A stretch of DNA of 64,000 nt, from assembly GCF_902806685.2 (NCBI RefSeq), contig NC_048545.1:3707852-3771851 (forward strand), in the 5' to 3' direction. Positions within the stretch are counted from its first letter, which is position 1. The number at the start of each line of letters is the position of its first letter. Positions 34,580 through 46,400 of the stretch are shown piece by piece. A program made the translations under genes and the position numbers. The stretch comes from Maniola hyperantus. Its lineage: Eukaryota; Arthropoda; Insecta; Lepidoptera; Nymphalidae. A model generated the notes under the pieces. That model was not told the origin of the DNA. It did no database searches and saw nothing but the letters and a program-made list of their open reading frames with translations.

Positions 34580-34728
34580 TCTAATCCATACTAATATTAA
34601 CATGTCTATCTGTCTGTCAACCTTTTCACAACCTTGGACACAACAAATCTTGACGAAAGATACTTTGCATGACGGAAAATAGAAAAAATCCACTTCGATG
34701 AAGTAGAAGATGCGTATCAGCTAGTCTT
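34580..34728 (-). repeat. family A copy (inverted, degraded)
   Basis: taatccatactaatattaac ... tctgtctgtcaaccttttca ... ccacttcgatgaagtagaag. Confidence 0.5.
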
Positions 34729-35339
34729 GTCTAAATTAGTAAAGGATCGATCTTATATTTTCGTGACAAGCGTAGCAGAAGTCTTGATACAAATCAAATG
34801 GAACTAAACTTTCCTATAACAAAGCGATAAATAATGTATGCCCAGTTCGAAATAATCTCAGACAGAAAGTACGCTTTGTCATTCAAACCGATTCCATTCA
34901 ATAGTTTATAGCGGCGATATATCATTTATAGCAGAGTTGATTTATTGATGCAGAATGCGCATATAATCTATACATTGAATAAACTAACGACTGATTTATC
35001 AATGTACAAATATAACCACATACATGTGCAATATATACATGGGAAATAGTTTTTGTCTAACCGTGAGTTTGCATTAGCGAAACATTCACGTTAAAACACG
35101 CTGGAAAATCTGTTCTCTGTTAATATATCGAACTGCGTTTGCATTGTCTATTGCCATTTTTGAAAGTTGAAAAAACTGGAAATTCATCCAAGAACTGGAA
35201 CATGAAATGATTTAAAATAGTTGTCAAAGGATTTAACCTATTTTCTACAGTGCGAACGTTAATTCAACAAAACAACAATTCAAAAATAAAAAGTTATATT
35301 TCGGAGATTGTGCTCAGGATCTTGTCCCCCCTTCACCTT

Positions 35340-35590
35340 TTTTGACGTGCACTGCTGGATATCCACATGCCACGGTCTTGCGCCTCCTGAATCCAGCGGC
35401 TCCCTGCGACTTATTTGATGTCGTCTGTCCACCAAGTGGAAAGTCTTCCAATGCTACGCTTTTCGTTGCGAACGTCGCCATAGTTTTTCAAACTATTTGC
35501 CGTGCCCATTGCCACTTCACCTTCGCAACCTGTTGAGCTATGACGGTTACTCTGAGTCTCCTACGGATCTCCTCATTTCTAATTACCAAC
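35340..35590 (-). pseudogene. decayed non-LTR retrotransposon reverse transcriptase, C-terminal part
   Basis: On the minus strand the frame reads VIRNEEIRRRLRVTVIAQQV, AKVKWQWARQIV and a stop. After a gap it reads STWWTDDIK, stop, VAGSRWIQEAQDRG. These fit the IRNEEIRRRT..TDIAQRV.KLKWQWAGH...RW.DDI...AG..W...AQDR pattern of insect non-LTR RT tails. Two stops and a shift make it a relic. Confidence 0.75.
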
Positions 35591-35862
35591 CTATCGGTAA
35601 AAATAAATGCGTTTAGCACTTTTTGAGGTAAGTGTAAAAGCGCGTACAAAGAGACGCGGTGCGGTGGTCTGACATTTGAAGGAAATTTTCAAAGATAAAA
35701 TCTCTTTGATGTTTGGGTACGTAAGTGCCTTTTGCATTTTCGATTAGCTAAGGGTTTAGCTCAGATGGTTAAAGAAGGATAAAGGTGTTTCTTTGTACCT
35801 GTAAACGTAAACGATTTTGAAGTTGCCGGTTCGGCATTTTATTTTTGTGCTCTGTCCTTATA

Positions 35863-36003
35863 ATCCATACTAATATTATAAATGCAAAAGTGTGTCTGTC
35901 TGTCTGTTTGTCTGTCTGCTAGCCTTTCACGGCCCATCCGTTCAACCGATTTTGACGAAATTTGGTACAGCGATAGTTTGCATCCCGGGGAAGGACATAT
36001 ACT
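35863..36003 (-). repeat. family A tail (inverted)
   Basis: taatccatactaatattata, aatgcaaaagtgtgtctg, cggcccatccgttcaaccga, ttttgacgaaatttggtaca, gcatcccggg. Confidence 0.7.
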
Positions 36004-37120
36004 TTTGAAACGAATCTTCTAAACGGACATTTGGAATGGGGATCTATCTCGCAAAAGGTGAACGGACGAACCGGACGATTAAATCACATCGTTGGCTGGG
36101 CATGCTAAAATGCTGCATGTAAGTGAGAGAGAAAGAGAGTCCTAAATTTTATATAAGTACAATGCTGTCGGAAGTGAGTCCATATGTAAACACACATTTT
36201 CAATACACGAACTCCTTAAATACGATTCTATACTGAGGTGGTAAACAAATCAGTAAAAGTAGTTTAAGCCTGTTGAACTCATTATTTCCGACGATTTTAA
36301 AGCTTTTGGAATACGATCACAACATTATGACAGGAGGTCCTACTGCTAGACTAAACTTTTATAAAAATTGTAATGTAAAACATGTTTAAATAGGGTAGAA
36401 TTCCTAGTACAGTATCTGTTACCTAGGTAGTCACCACGGATTTCGTTATTCATAACCTAAATAATGGCATTTTTACGGTATTAAATAAAATGCAACTTTA
36501 ATTTTAGGTAAAGAGGTAAAGTTTGTAAGTTTGTTTTGTAGGAAGTAATCTCTGGAACTACTAAACCAACTTTGAAAATTCTTTCACCAGTAGAAAGCTA
36601 CATTATTCCTGAGTGACATAATATGCTACATTAGTATTTATTTTTAAATAAGATATATCTGCGAAAATTGTAATGAGCTACCCGTGCGAAGCCGGAGCGG
36701 GTCGCTAGTAATAAATAAATTGGCACTCTATCTACAAATATTTACCTAACCATTGTTGTAGCAACTATTAAAATATGTATATACTGAATATTATGATAAA
36801 ATGTAATTGTATGTAATTTTTTCAGTAAATAAAGGCTATATTATTATTATTATTATTATTTTGTTGTAGCAACGTAGCGTGCAGATTCTCACTCGTAGCA
36901 GCCGCTACGAATACACTACGAATGCCTGTTGGCTTGTTAACATTCCTGTCCTTATGATATGAAACAATAATAATTAATAATACAACCTTCGCTTTTATCG
37001 TTTACTCCAACACTACATGAATAACAAGATTTACTATCGAAGTAGGTATATTTATGTGATAAAATAGAACTACATACGCGTACCTACTTATTTTACTATT
37101 TTTTGTATTGGCTTCACTCA
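36004..37120. other. intronic sequence with a (TTA)n run
   Basis: A (tat)n microsatellite lies at 36838-36860. 36490-36720 resembles a diverged family (gaagtaatctctggaactac ... acccgtgcgaagccggagcg). No exon seen. Confidence 0.45.
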
Positions 37121-37413
37121 GTACCCGTAGTATAAGATTTTACGTTACACCAAACTTTGCTAGAATTCGAGAGTCGAAACACTTCTGCGTTATAGTAAAC
37201 TGGATCTTAAATACCTTGTTTTAAAGCTCAAGTTTGTCTACACATCTACAGCCAGCGTTCCAAGCAGAAACGTTGCGAAATTAAAATCAGTGGCATTGCA
37301 TTTTTGACTTCAATTCAAGGCTCTTTAGGTCCATTTTACCTTGATGTTATTGTGTTTCGATTCTCGAATTCTAGAAACGTTTGGTGAGACGTAAAATCTT
37401 ATACTACGGGTAC
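37121..37413. mobile_element. Tc1/mariner-like MITE (family F), complete
   Basis: Inverted termini about 60 bp long: TACCCGTAGTATAAGATTTT at the left and its inverse ...aaaatcttatactacgggta at the right, continuing to gagtcgaaacac / gtgtttcgattctc. TA at each edge fits a TA target duplication. No coding capacity. Confidence 0.8.
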
Positions 37414-37659
37414 AGGTGGAATTCCAGAAAATCCTTTCTTAAGAGCGCGGTCTCCACTCGAGGCCTTTTCGAATTCAACTGGTATCGTTCCTACGACAAG
37501 CATGGCCCACCCACTGCCACTCCATCTTGCTGATGGTTCGCAGACAAGTGTAAGTTGTAAAACTTAAAATTCAATCTAAGTTACCATGACATGTTAAGTT
37601 GTGGTTAAAGTTTTTTTTTAAATAGATACCATACTAACCACTGACATAAATATCTCATT

Positions 37660-37845
37660 TTTTTTTAAAGAATATTAGCCATATTAAATGACTAATATTC
37701 CCCTTTCCTCTCCAATTAAGCGTCAGGCTTGTGCTAGGAGTAGGTACGACAATAGTGCAACGGGCGGGATTTGAACCGTCGACCTTTCGGTTTTCAGTCC
37801 ACTCTTATACCGGTTGAGCTATTGAGGTTTTGATCACATTACAAC
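37660..37845 (-). mobile_element. tRNA-Phe-derived SINE (family S3)
   Basis: Reading the minus strand, the head has AATAGCTCAACCGGTA (37806-37821), ACTGAAAACCGAAAGGTC and GGTTCAAATCCC (37766-37777). These match the A box, anticodon arm (GAA, Phe) and B box of tRNA-Phe. The acceptor stem does not pair, so it is not a tRNA gene. The body runs tgcactattgtcgtacctac, tcctagcacaagcctgacgc and ggggaatattagtc. Confidence 0.8.
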
Positions 37846-38063
37846 GAGTGTTACAAAGTAAAGCTATTCCAGCTGTTGACTCTTAGCTTACAGAGATATT
37901 GTGTATTAATGGCGGTGCATTCAGGACTTTAGGTGAAAAATGGGGCGATCTCTCAACGAAGATTGCTTTGTTCGGCGCTCCTACTCCAGTTGGCTGCAAT
38001 TTGCATCTATAAAATACTACTGGAATACAAAAACAATGTATTTTTGTCATCTTTTGTATATTT

Positions 38064-38474
38064 TTAAGGTTCCGTACCTCAAAAGGGAAAACGGAACCCT
38101 TATAGAATCACTTTGTTGCCTGTTTGTCTGTCTGTCTGTCAAGAAACCTACAGGGTACTTCCCGTTGACCTAGAATTATGAAATTTAGTAGGAAGGTAGG
38201 TCTTATAGCAGACATTAGAGGAAAAATCTGAAAACCTTGAATTTGTGGTTACATCACAAGAAAAAAATTAAAATGTGTTCATGAACAAATATTGCTATTT
38301 TCGACTTTCAAAGTAAGATGGCTATCATATGAAAGGACTTTACCTGTGCATTCTAAAACAGATTTTCATATAGTTTTTGATTTATCGTGCAAAATGTCGA
38401 TAAAATACGATTGTAGTACGGAATCCTCAGTGCGCGAGTCTGACTTGCACTTGGCCGGGGTTTTTTTTAATTGA
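38064..38474 (-). repeat. family P copy (inverted)
   Basis: ggttccgtacctcaaaaggg ... cttgtttgtctgtctgtctg-type run ... tgtggttacatcacaagaaa ... gtgcgcgagtctgacttgca ... ggccggggtttttttt. ORFs at 37940-38173 and 38292-38474 are repeat-derived. Confidence 0.75.
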
Positions 38475-38767
38475 AAAGGCAATATTGTTAAACTAGAGAA
38501 AGAAAATATTTACTTTTAATTGAATAATTTTGATTTTGATCAGCTAATGACGGCCCTTCTCAATAGAATTTAAACCTCTTTCCGTATATATGGTAGTTGA
38601 TGATAACTTGATATGTTTTAAGAAGCCACACCTTGGCCTACATGAATAAATATTTTTAATTATTCATTTATTTTGAACCAAAAACTTAAAAACTAAAACA
38701 TAAACATTGAAGAGACATGCATAACCATTGCACAACGATAACTTATCAGTGGCCCTACCGCGGTTGT

Positions 38768-38891
38768 TTGACAGCTACAATGTCACGATCGCAATCATCT
38801 CTGATTGGTTAATGCTCGCTCACTATTGGCCACAATGCATTGTTGCATCAAAAATCGCTCAAATTCAGCCAATCAGAACAATTGAGATTGT
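38768..38891 (+). repeat. CCAAT-rich repeat (family G), copy 1
   Basis: gacagctacaatgtcacgat ... ctctgattggttaatgctcg ... ctcactattggccacaatgc ... cagccaatcagaaca. Inverted relative of 57785-57912. Several ATTGG/CCAAT motifs. Confidence 0.7.
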
Positions 38892-38984
38892 AATAATGAT
38901 TGATGCAGGTTTTAGACAATCGACCTACTGTTTAAGAAAAAAAATCTATGCCATTTTTTGAGTCAATTTTTATTTTATTTTTAT

Positions 38985-39075
38985 TTGTACCAGAAAGTAG
39001 TAGCAATGAAGAGAAAACGAAAGAAAAAGTGGACATGGATTATGGAAGCACTTATCTCAATACCTCTATTTTCAA
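38985..39075 (+). repeat. dispersed repeat shared with 6091-6185
   Basis: taccagaaagtagtagcaat ... aaagaaaaagtggacatgga ... gaagcacttatctcaatacc. Confidence 0.5.
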
Positions 39076-39864
39076 CTATACTTCAAGCTTGTGCTAGGAG
39101 TATTTCAGGACTCATTTGAAAATAGAACCGAATGCAACAGGGGACGGACATAGCCTATTTTTTATCCCGGAAACTATTATTATCTAAGTATGTGAAATCA
39201 TTTAAACCATATTCAAGAAATCTGTGTTATGTGCCTAAAAAGTAAATTAATTTTGTGTAGCTAAAGAAAAAAAATTGCATGTTAATGAAAGCTAAATATT
39301 TACGCGGGTGAAGCCACGGGGAAAAGCTGGTACTTAACATTTTATTGTACTGGTAGTACGTTGATATTTATTTCAGGTTATTTTTTTACAAATATATACA
39401 CAAAAGATAGCTGAATTAATTATTAACGTTGCACAGACCACAGTGCACGTGTAGAAAAAGCTGTAAAAGCTTCATATTTTATTACTTATTCATATCGGAA
39501 CTCGTAGCTTTACAGCCTACATTTTCATACATCACAGAGCAAGCGGTTTTTTTTTTTACTTTGTACTATTTGATATTGCGACCTATTTTTACAAAAAGAT
39601 TTATATTATCTGCGGCATAGTTCGAAGTTATCTAAGAACGTTGGGCAAAAATTGGGTCGTATGTTTGGGAAGAAAGTGCCACGCGTAGAGCCTTAACCTA
39701 AAATCGTTACAAGGCCTGGCACGCCGCCAAAGTAAAGCGACTTCTCGACATTAGGTAACTTTCACCTGTTTTCGTGCTGACTTATTAATAACCAGCGGAT
39801 ACGCGGCGTGTGCTGTTACGCTAAAAAGAGAATGCCTAATGAATTGTTTTAGTGGTCTAATACC

Positions 39865-40115
39865 ATCTTCGCATTATTGACTTTCGATCGACGTGATTTT
39901 TTCCATGGATATAGTAGCTCTAGAGGCCAGAAAATCATAGATTTTCTTTGGGTTTGCTGGGATGCTTGCGACTTCGTCTGCGTAGATTTAGTTTTTTTTA
40001 ATTCTCGTAGGAACTTCTGAGATAAAAAAGAGGTCACTCAAAGGTTTTTAACTAAATCTGTGTGAAAAAAATAAGTAGCACGATTGAAGAACAAATGACA
40101 AACAAACATAAGTAG
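39865..40115. repeat. family A pieces in both orientations
   Basis: gatcgacgtgattttttcca (inverted end) followed by gatgcttgcgacttcgtctg ... aacttctgagataaaaaaga (forward start). Confidence 0.5.
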
Positions 40116-40191
40116 GTACATTTCTATTACATCATATTTTAATTTATTTTCGTATATGAAAAAGCTTCACTTGTATATTTTTATACAAAAC

Positions 40192-40398
40192 TAGCTGCCC
40201 CGGCGAACTTCCTACCGCCTAACAGTCGATTCTTTTTCAGGCAATTTTTAAAATTTTTCTCTCCGTTAGAACCATCCTCGTACTTCAAGGAATATTAGAA
40301 AAAAAATTTAGCGAAATCGGTTCAGCTGTTCTCGAGACTTGCGATCAGCAACACATTCAGCGATTCATTTTTATATACATATAATATAGAGATATATA
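40192..40398 (+). repeat. family C copy
   Basis: tagctgccccggcgaacttc ... cttcaaggaatattagaaaa ... ttcagctgttctcgagactt ... agcaacacattcagcgattc. A start fragment (gccggcgaacttcgtaccgc) also lies at 51678. Confidence 0.7.
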
Positions 40399-41509
40399 CT
40401 GGATACTTAGTTATAAAAAAGATGGAAGGCAATAATGTCTTTGTGACTTGAACTTCTTAAACTTATCTGATGCTATAATGGTTCCACATTCGCGCCTAAA
40501 GAAAAACTTTCTTTGTTCTTTCCCTTTGCTCTATTTCGCAACATTGTATGGACAAGAATAGAATACATGACTACAGCCGCTAAAGGTTCCGTACCTCAAA
40601 CGAAAAAAACCCTTATTCGTTGTATGTACCGTATAAAGTCACCGTTATGTTTTTTTGGAATAATATACTTACCTAATTTATTTAAGCAGTAAGCTTTGCT
40701 CACTGCAGCAGCTTGCTCATCATTTAGTACTGTCACTTTCCTTGTAGCAAGTGCCCTTAAATTTTGGCATATTTATTTTCTTCAAAACCATTGCCTATGC
40801 GACAGAATATCTGCTGTACACCAACCTCTGAACTCAATTGATAGTTCTATTTTTTTTTAGTAAGTAATTGTTTTCCGCAGACATTGTTTAAAGTAACGCG
40901 ACTCCTACGCACTAGATAGGTCATTCCAAACGAAAAAAATACTTAGTGGTTCCTAAGGAACTCAAAATTAGGTGAGGCTATCAAGATTAAAGCGAGTTAC
41001 AGTGGCCAATTTTTTTTTGTTTGGATTCATATGTCGTAGGTAAGTACCTACATCGAGGTCTTTTGTGAAAAGGACTTTTAGAACTTTGAGAAGAGTATAT
41101 TATATTATGTACCTACATAGAAGTACTTCCTACTTCCATGTTTATATAGCACTGAATAGACGCCAATATTATTTTATTGAAAGGTTCTAGTTAAGATAGA
41201 TGACCTTTAGATATATAAAAATAATCTCTACATTTGAAAGTCTGCCTGGGGTAGACATTTATAACTCGAGATCCATTTAGAAGAATTTAATATTACAATT
41301 TTCTCTTTTGTGTTGGTGGTCTATTCTAGAAATTATTTTTAGCGTACAAAAGGAGTTGAGTTATATTATATCAGATATTACTTGGACGAATGATGTCCGT
41401 TAATGAAAACGATATTGACATCTCAATGGGTCTCATTGGATTCAAATATTAAGTTGCTATTTTTGCTGACAAAGCAACTTACTTACTTAGTGAATTATTA
41501 TTGGAATTA
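40399..41509. other. intronic sequence, nothing recognised
   Basis: A short family P start (ggttccgtacctcaaacgaa) at 40585; otherwise unremarkable. Confidence 0.35.
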
Positions 41510-41690
41510 CTAGATGATGCCCGCCCCTTCGTCCGCGTGGATTTAACTTTTTTTTGATCCCGTGGGAGTTTTTTTTGTTTTTCCGGGATAAACGTAGCGT
41601 ATGCCCGTCCCTGAGATGCAAGCTATCTCTGTACCAAATTTTGTCAAGAGCTAGCAGACAGACATAGTTTCGCATTTATAATATCAAGTA
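41510..41690 (+). repeat. family A copy
   Basis: tagatgatgcccgccccttc ... ttccgggataaacgtagcgt ... gacatagtttcgcatttata. The ORF over it is repeat-derived. Confidence 0.7.
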
Positions 41691-41731
41691 GTAGTACCTA
41701 CCTAGGTCAATTATGGATATGAATTATGGAT

Positions 41732-41787
41732 AACTTGCTTGATGCGAGCAGTCTTCCAATAGGAAGACTGCTCGCATCAAGCAAGTT
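41732..41787. repeat. perfect 26-bp hairpin, 4-nt loop
   Basis: Arms 41732-41757 and 41762-41787 are exact reverse complements around AATA. The size and small loop are compatible with a small-RNA precursor, but there is no other support. Confidence 0.85.
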
Positions 41788-41989
41788 GGTATCACCGCAT
41801 TTCGTTGAAATGTACCTATATATGAATATTGTATACCTACTGACGAACGTCTAATGTAACCGACATCGACATGGAATTATTAGCAAAGGGAGGAGCACAT
41901 ACTCAGACGAGCGATATGTTGGCCGTCGGAGTCCCAAGTTACAAAAGTAGTGATCCCGCACCAAAAAATGCTATATAATATTTGGTAAT

Positions 41990-42240
41990 AGCCTAGTTAG
42001 TAGTTAAAGCTTTGACCTCCAATACAGACGGTCCGGGATTTGATCCCGCGGGCATACACCTCTAAGTTTGCGAAGTTATGTGCGTTTTAAGCGATTAATT
42101 TTATCACTTACTATACTTTAATGGTGAAGGATACTAACATCGTTAGAAAATCTGTATGCCAGAGAGTTATCCATAATGTTCTCAAAGCTATACGTAAAGT
42201 CTGTCAATCCGCAATTGGTCACGCTGACTAAGTATGGCTT
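41990..42240 (+). mobile_element. SINE S1 copy, diverged
   Basis: agcctagttagtagttaaag ... gggatttgatcccgcgggca ... gaaggatactaacatcgtta ... gtctgtcaatccgcaattgg. Confidence 0.65.
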
Positions 42241-42524
42241 ATAGCGTTCTTTGATAGTTTTGAGTTTTCACTTCTGTGGACAGTCCCCCAGACTACCAAT
42301 TTTTACTAAGTAGGTATATGAATGAAAACGGTTTTTTTTAACAAAGCAGTTAAATAAGGTCCTAAAGGCTTAGGTTGAAAATAATCGGGAAAAATTTAAT
42401 TTCCGCAGCTCATTTCATCTCTCCGCCTCAGGTATCGATATTGAACAGGCATCCGGAATAGATATAACTCGATTCACGCTGACTGTTATCGGTTTAATTT
42501 CGACTAGGTACTAGTACAGAAAGA

Positions 42525-42795
42525 GCCGTGATAGCCTAATGGTTACAATATCTGCTCAGGAGGCCGGGGGTTCGATCACGCGCACGCACCTCTAACTTTT
42601 CCCAGACCCTCGATTCGTGAGGTTTTTAACAATCCCGCGGGAACTTTTTGGTTTTCTGGGATAAAAAGTAGCCTATGTCACTCTCCAGTTCATCACGTCA
42701 ATCCGTTGCTCCGTTGCGACGTGATTGAAGGACAAACCAACAAACCAACAAACCAATAAACCAACAAACAAACACACATTCGCATTTATAATAAG
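42525..42795 (+). mobile_element. SINE S1 head joined to family A
   Basis: agccgtgatagcctaatggt ... ccgggggttcgatcacgcgc ... cacctctaacttttcccaga passes at about 42605 into family A (caatcccgcgggaacttttt ... ccgttgctccgttgcgacgt ... (accaacaa)n). Confidence 0.7.
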
Positions 42796-43306
42796 GGCTT
42801 GTATGCTAATATGGACTTAGCGCTTGGCTGCAATCAGACCTGCTGGCAAGTGATGATGCAGCCTAAGATGGAGCATGCTTGCCTAGAAGATGCCTTTTCA
42901 CTCTTGACTGGAAGATATCCATATATATATATATATTAAAATTGAAGGGAAAAACTGAAAAAAGTTTTTGTGTTTAGTAGAAATAAAATAGTTTTTATTT
43001 TTGAATATGGGGCAAATAATGCAGCCTTAACCTGGAATCATTACACAATAGCTATGGCAGCCTGCCAGACTGCCATTATTTCGCCTGCTCGTGAGTATTC
43101 CGGGTCACCTGTTGTGTTGGAAATGTTAACATTTTTATGGAAAACTATTTATTTCTTTAATCATAACGAGTATTTTGATTTTTGAAGCCAGAAACACAAC
43201 GCGCGACGAAAACGTGGTAAGTGCGATTTCTACACCCTATTCGCGAAATGAAGTTACTTTAGCGCTCTCACTGTTTTTGTATGTATGGGATTACGCAACA
43301 AAGAGA

Positions 43307-43407
43307 GTATGTACCCGATATATACATTTTAATGTATATATCGGGTACATACCACGATTAATTTTTGTTTTTATTTGTCGATATTTCAACCCAATCGTGG
43401 TATGTAC
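43307..43407. repeat. compound palindrome
   Basis: A perfect 22-bp hairpin (43307-43328 / 43331-43352, loop TT) whose right arm also starts a second inverted pair, gtacataccacgatt (43345-43359) with aatcgtggtatgtac (about 43393-43407). Confidence 0.8.
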
Positions 43408-44097
43408 TCGTTATATACATTAAAATATGTCACTAAACCACGAAATAAGCTTAAAATCATTATTATATTTTTATTGTAGTTGTTAGAACCTTAGTGCTAA
43501 GATTTTACTAGTAACATAGAAATCATCTCTTGTCCGATATAAAATTATCACGCGCACGTACACGCTTCCAAACTGCGAACGTTTTGTCTCTTTCGGTTCT
43601 TGAGACGAACATTTTGTAGAGACTTTTGTGTATAGTATAATATGCCAGTAGATAAGTAATAGTAGATATTACATAGTTACTTACATAGGTAGAATTACTT
43701 AGAGTACTATTCGAGGAAATGGAAAAGTAGATAAATAAAGAAGTCGGTTAATAAATATAGAAGAAAAGAATAAAGCAAATAATAATTATATAATGATAGC
43801 AATTTTATAATAATTGTGTTTGCTTATTATTACGAGTTACAGGCGGTAGGAACAAAGTTACCTTACAGCGAATAATTGATGAGGTAATTGGGTTCTATCG
43901 AGGTTGAAATCATGAAATTGACAGCGATTTCTATGATTATACTGATTATACATCGGCGGGTGGTAACATGGCGTATGCTTTGTTGTCATACCTACCCACA
44001 TTGTGTAATTTAATTCATCATTTTTTATTGATGCCATGTTAACGACCACACTGCAGTGAAATATCGAAATATAGGTATTAACTAATGGTGCAGTCTT
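43408..44097. other. intronic sequence, nothing recognised
   Basis: AT-rich; the minus-strand ORF at 43858-44127 has no domain. Confidence 0.35.
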
Positions 44098-44345
44098 TTT
44101 TTGGGTTCCGTAGACGAAGGGTGCCAACGGGACCCTATTACAAGCCTCCGATGTACGTCCGTTCGTCTGTCTGTCAGCGGGCTGTATCTCGTGAACCGTA
44201 TTAGGTACAGAGTAGAAATTTTCACAGATGGTGTATTTTTATTGCCTGCCATGAACAGTAAAAAAGATTAAAAGGTGTTATTTCTTATACGATGGTAAGG
44301 AATCCTTTGTATGGAGTCCGACTCGCACTTGACCAATTTTTTAAT
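44098..44345 (-). repeat. dispersed family Q ('gggttccgtagacgaagggtg')
   Basis: gggttccgtagacgaagggt ... tctgtctgtcagcgggctgt ... atctcgtgaaccgtattagg ... agtccgactcgcacttgacc. Similar ends to family P but a different body; second copy at 61665-61945. Confidence 0.7.
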
Positions 44346-44741
44346 GCATTATAGGCTTGTGCTTGATGACAATCATGCCTTATAGAATGCAATGATGAGG
44401 TTTTGAAGGTATGGCGGTTCCTCAGATTATACGCGGAAGAACGGACAACGGAAGGGTGTTCCACACCCTAGCGGTTCGGAATTCGGATCAGCAGAAGCAT
44501 TGAGTACAAACTTCTCGCCGTTCTGTTTTAGAACGGTAAAGGAGGAAAGTGAAGGAACAGTGTAGGTTAGGTACTTACGGAGGTTTAAAGAGGTATCGTT
44601 GAAAGAGTAATTAAGTATGGAGAAGAATTTGTACCAAATATTATTTTATTATAAAAAAGTTAAGTTTGTAAGTTTGTCCTCTGGATAAAGGAGATAATCT
44701 CCGAAACCAATCATCCGATTTCAAAAATTCTTTAATAGGTT

Positions 44742-45047
44742 GATCATCATCATGATCAACCCATCACCAGCTTATTACAGAGCACGGGTCTCCTCCCATA
44801 GTGGGAAGGGTTTTGGCCATAGTCTACCACGCTGGCCATGTGCGGATTGGTAGACTTCACACACCTTTGAGAACATTATGGAGAACTCTCAGGCATGCAG
44901 GTTTCCTCACGATGTTTTCCTTCACCGTTAAAGCAAGTGATATTTAATTATTAAAAACGCACATAGCTCCGAAAAATTAGAGGTGCGTGCCCGGGATCGA
45001 ACCCCCAACCACCGATCAGAAGGCGGACGTCCTACCGACTAGACTAA
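44742..45047 (-). mobile_element. SINE S1 copy, full length (inverted)
   Basis: gatcatcatcatgatcaacc ... gccatgtgcggattggtaga ... tcctcacgatgttttccttc ... gcccgggatcgaacccccaa ... ctaccgactagactaac. A and B box positions are kept. Confidence 0.8.
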
Positions 45048-45107
45048 CTGGTTGATAGCTATACATTATTCCTGGGTACTATACCAAAGTATAGGCTATA
45101 AATAATT

Positions 45108-45340
45108 ACTAGATGGTGCCCGCGACTTCGTTCGCGTGGATATAGTTTAAAAATCTCGTGCCAACTCTTTTATTTTCTGAGATAAAAAATAGCCTATACC
45201 ACTCTCCAGGTCTTTAACTATACCCATGTCAAACATCACGTCAACCCATTGCCACGTTGCAACGTGATTGAAGGCCAAACCAATAAACCAACAAACAAAC
45301 ATACTTTTCCATTTGTTATAACTTATAAGGGTAGTGATAA
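45108..45340 (+). repeat. family A copy
   Basis: tagatggtgcccgcgacttc ... tctccaggtctttaactata ... cattgccacgttgcaacgtg ... acaaacaaacatacttttcc. Confidence 0.7.
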
Positions 45341-45797
45341 TAAGAGTACTTAGTGCTAATAAGGGTAGTGCTATATGTAACGCGGAAGAAGTTATTTTTA
45401 TTAAAAATATTGTTATATACTTAGCTTAAACGGCTTGACTGTAAAAAGTGAGCGCTTATCTTTCATAACTGTTATTAAAACAGGCTCAAATTAAATTGCG
45501 TCCTCAGCTTGACAGACTTGAACGTTCTAAGTGAACTGCAAACAAGTTAAAGTTATGAATCGAGCTCGTTAAATAAATAAATGCGAAACGTTGGAATGAA
45601 CTGTAGACCGCGTCCCGTAGGAATAAAGTAAAATGGAATGAATGAAATCGTAGTAATAGCGAAATAGGTATTTGTTCATAAAGCTGGATTAGTGATCACA
45701 GATAGGTGAGATCCATGTTAAATCACACTCAAGTTGTGAGTGAATAACAGCTAGGTACTTAAGAACTTACTTTGTTGCTAACTTTGGCAGATAAGAG

Positions 45798-46015
45798 TCA
45801 TCATGAGCAACCCATCGCCGGCTCACTACAGAGCACGGGTCTCCTCTCAGAGTGAGAAGGGTTTTAGCCTTAGTCTACCACGCGAGTGCGGATTGGACTT
45901 CACATACCTTTTGAGAACATTATGGAGAACTTTCAAGCATGCAGGCTCGGTATAAAACCCCCAACCTCCGATCCGATTAGGAGGCGGACGTCCTAGCCAC
46001 TAGGCTATCACAGCT
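45798..46015 (-). mobile_element. SINE S1 copy with internal deletion (inverted)
   Basis: gtcatcatgagcaacccatc ... acaggctcggtataaaaccc ... ctagccactaggctatcaca. The middle (about 90 bp) is missing. Confidence 0.75.
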
Positions 46016-46139
46016 TTTAGCTTATACCTACATAAGTAAGAGTGAAGTTAGATACAGGCACGAAACCACACCTGTTACGATTTAGAGATTATAAAATATA
46101 CGAAAGGTTCTGTCTATCTGCTAGCTTTTTATGACTACA

Positions 46140-46400
46140 CTATTACCCCATTATAGCTTGAAAGCTGGGAAAAACATAGACTGGTCACGGAAAATCAAAG
46201 AGTTCCCACGGCATTTTCAATAACTAATCCGTTCGACCGATTTTGACGAAATTTTGCACAGATATAGTGATATAGACACGTGTATCCCTGGGATGTACAA
46301 AAAATACTTTTTATCCGGAAAAATTAAAAAGTTCTCTCATGATTTTTAAAAACCTATAAGTATCCACGCGGACGAAGTCGCGGGCATCATCTAGTATTAG
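46140..46400 (-). repeat. two family A pieces (inverted)
   Basis: acggaaaatcaaagagttcc near 46197, then ccgttcgaccgattttgacg ... ccacgcggacgaagtcgcgg. Confidence 0.65.

Noticed and set aside
37745..37830. possible tRNA-Phe gene
   Set aside because: Acceptor stem does not pair and the sequence continues as a SINE body.
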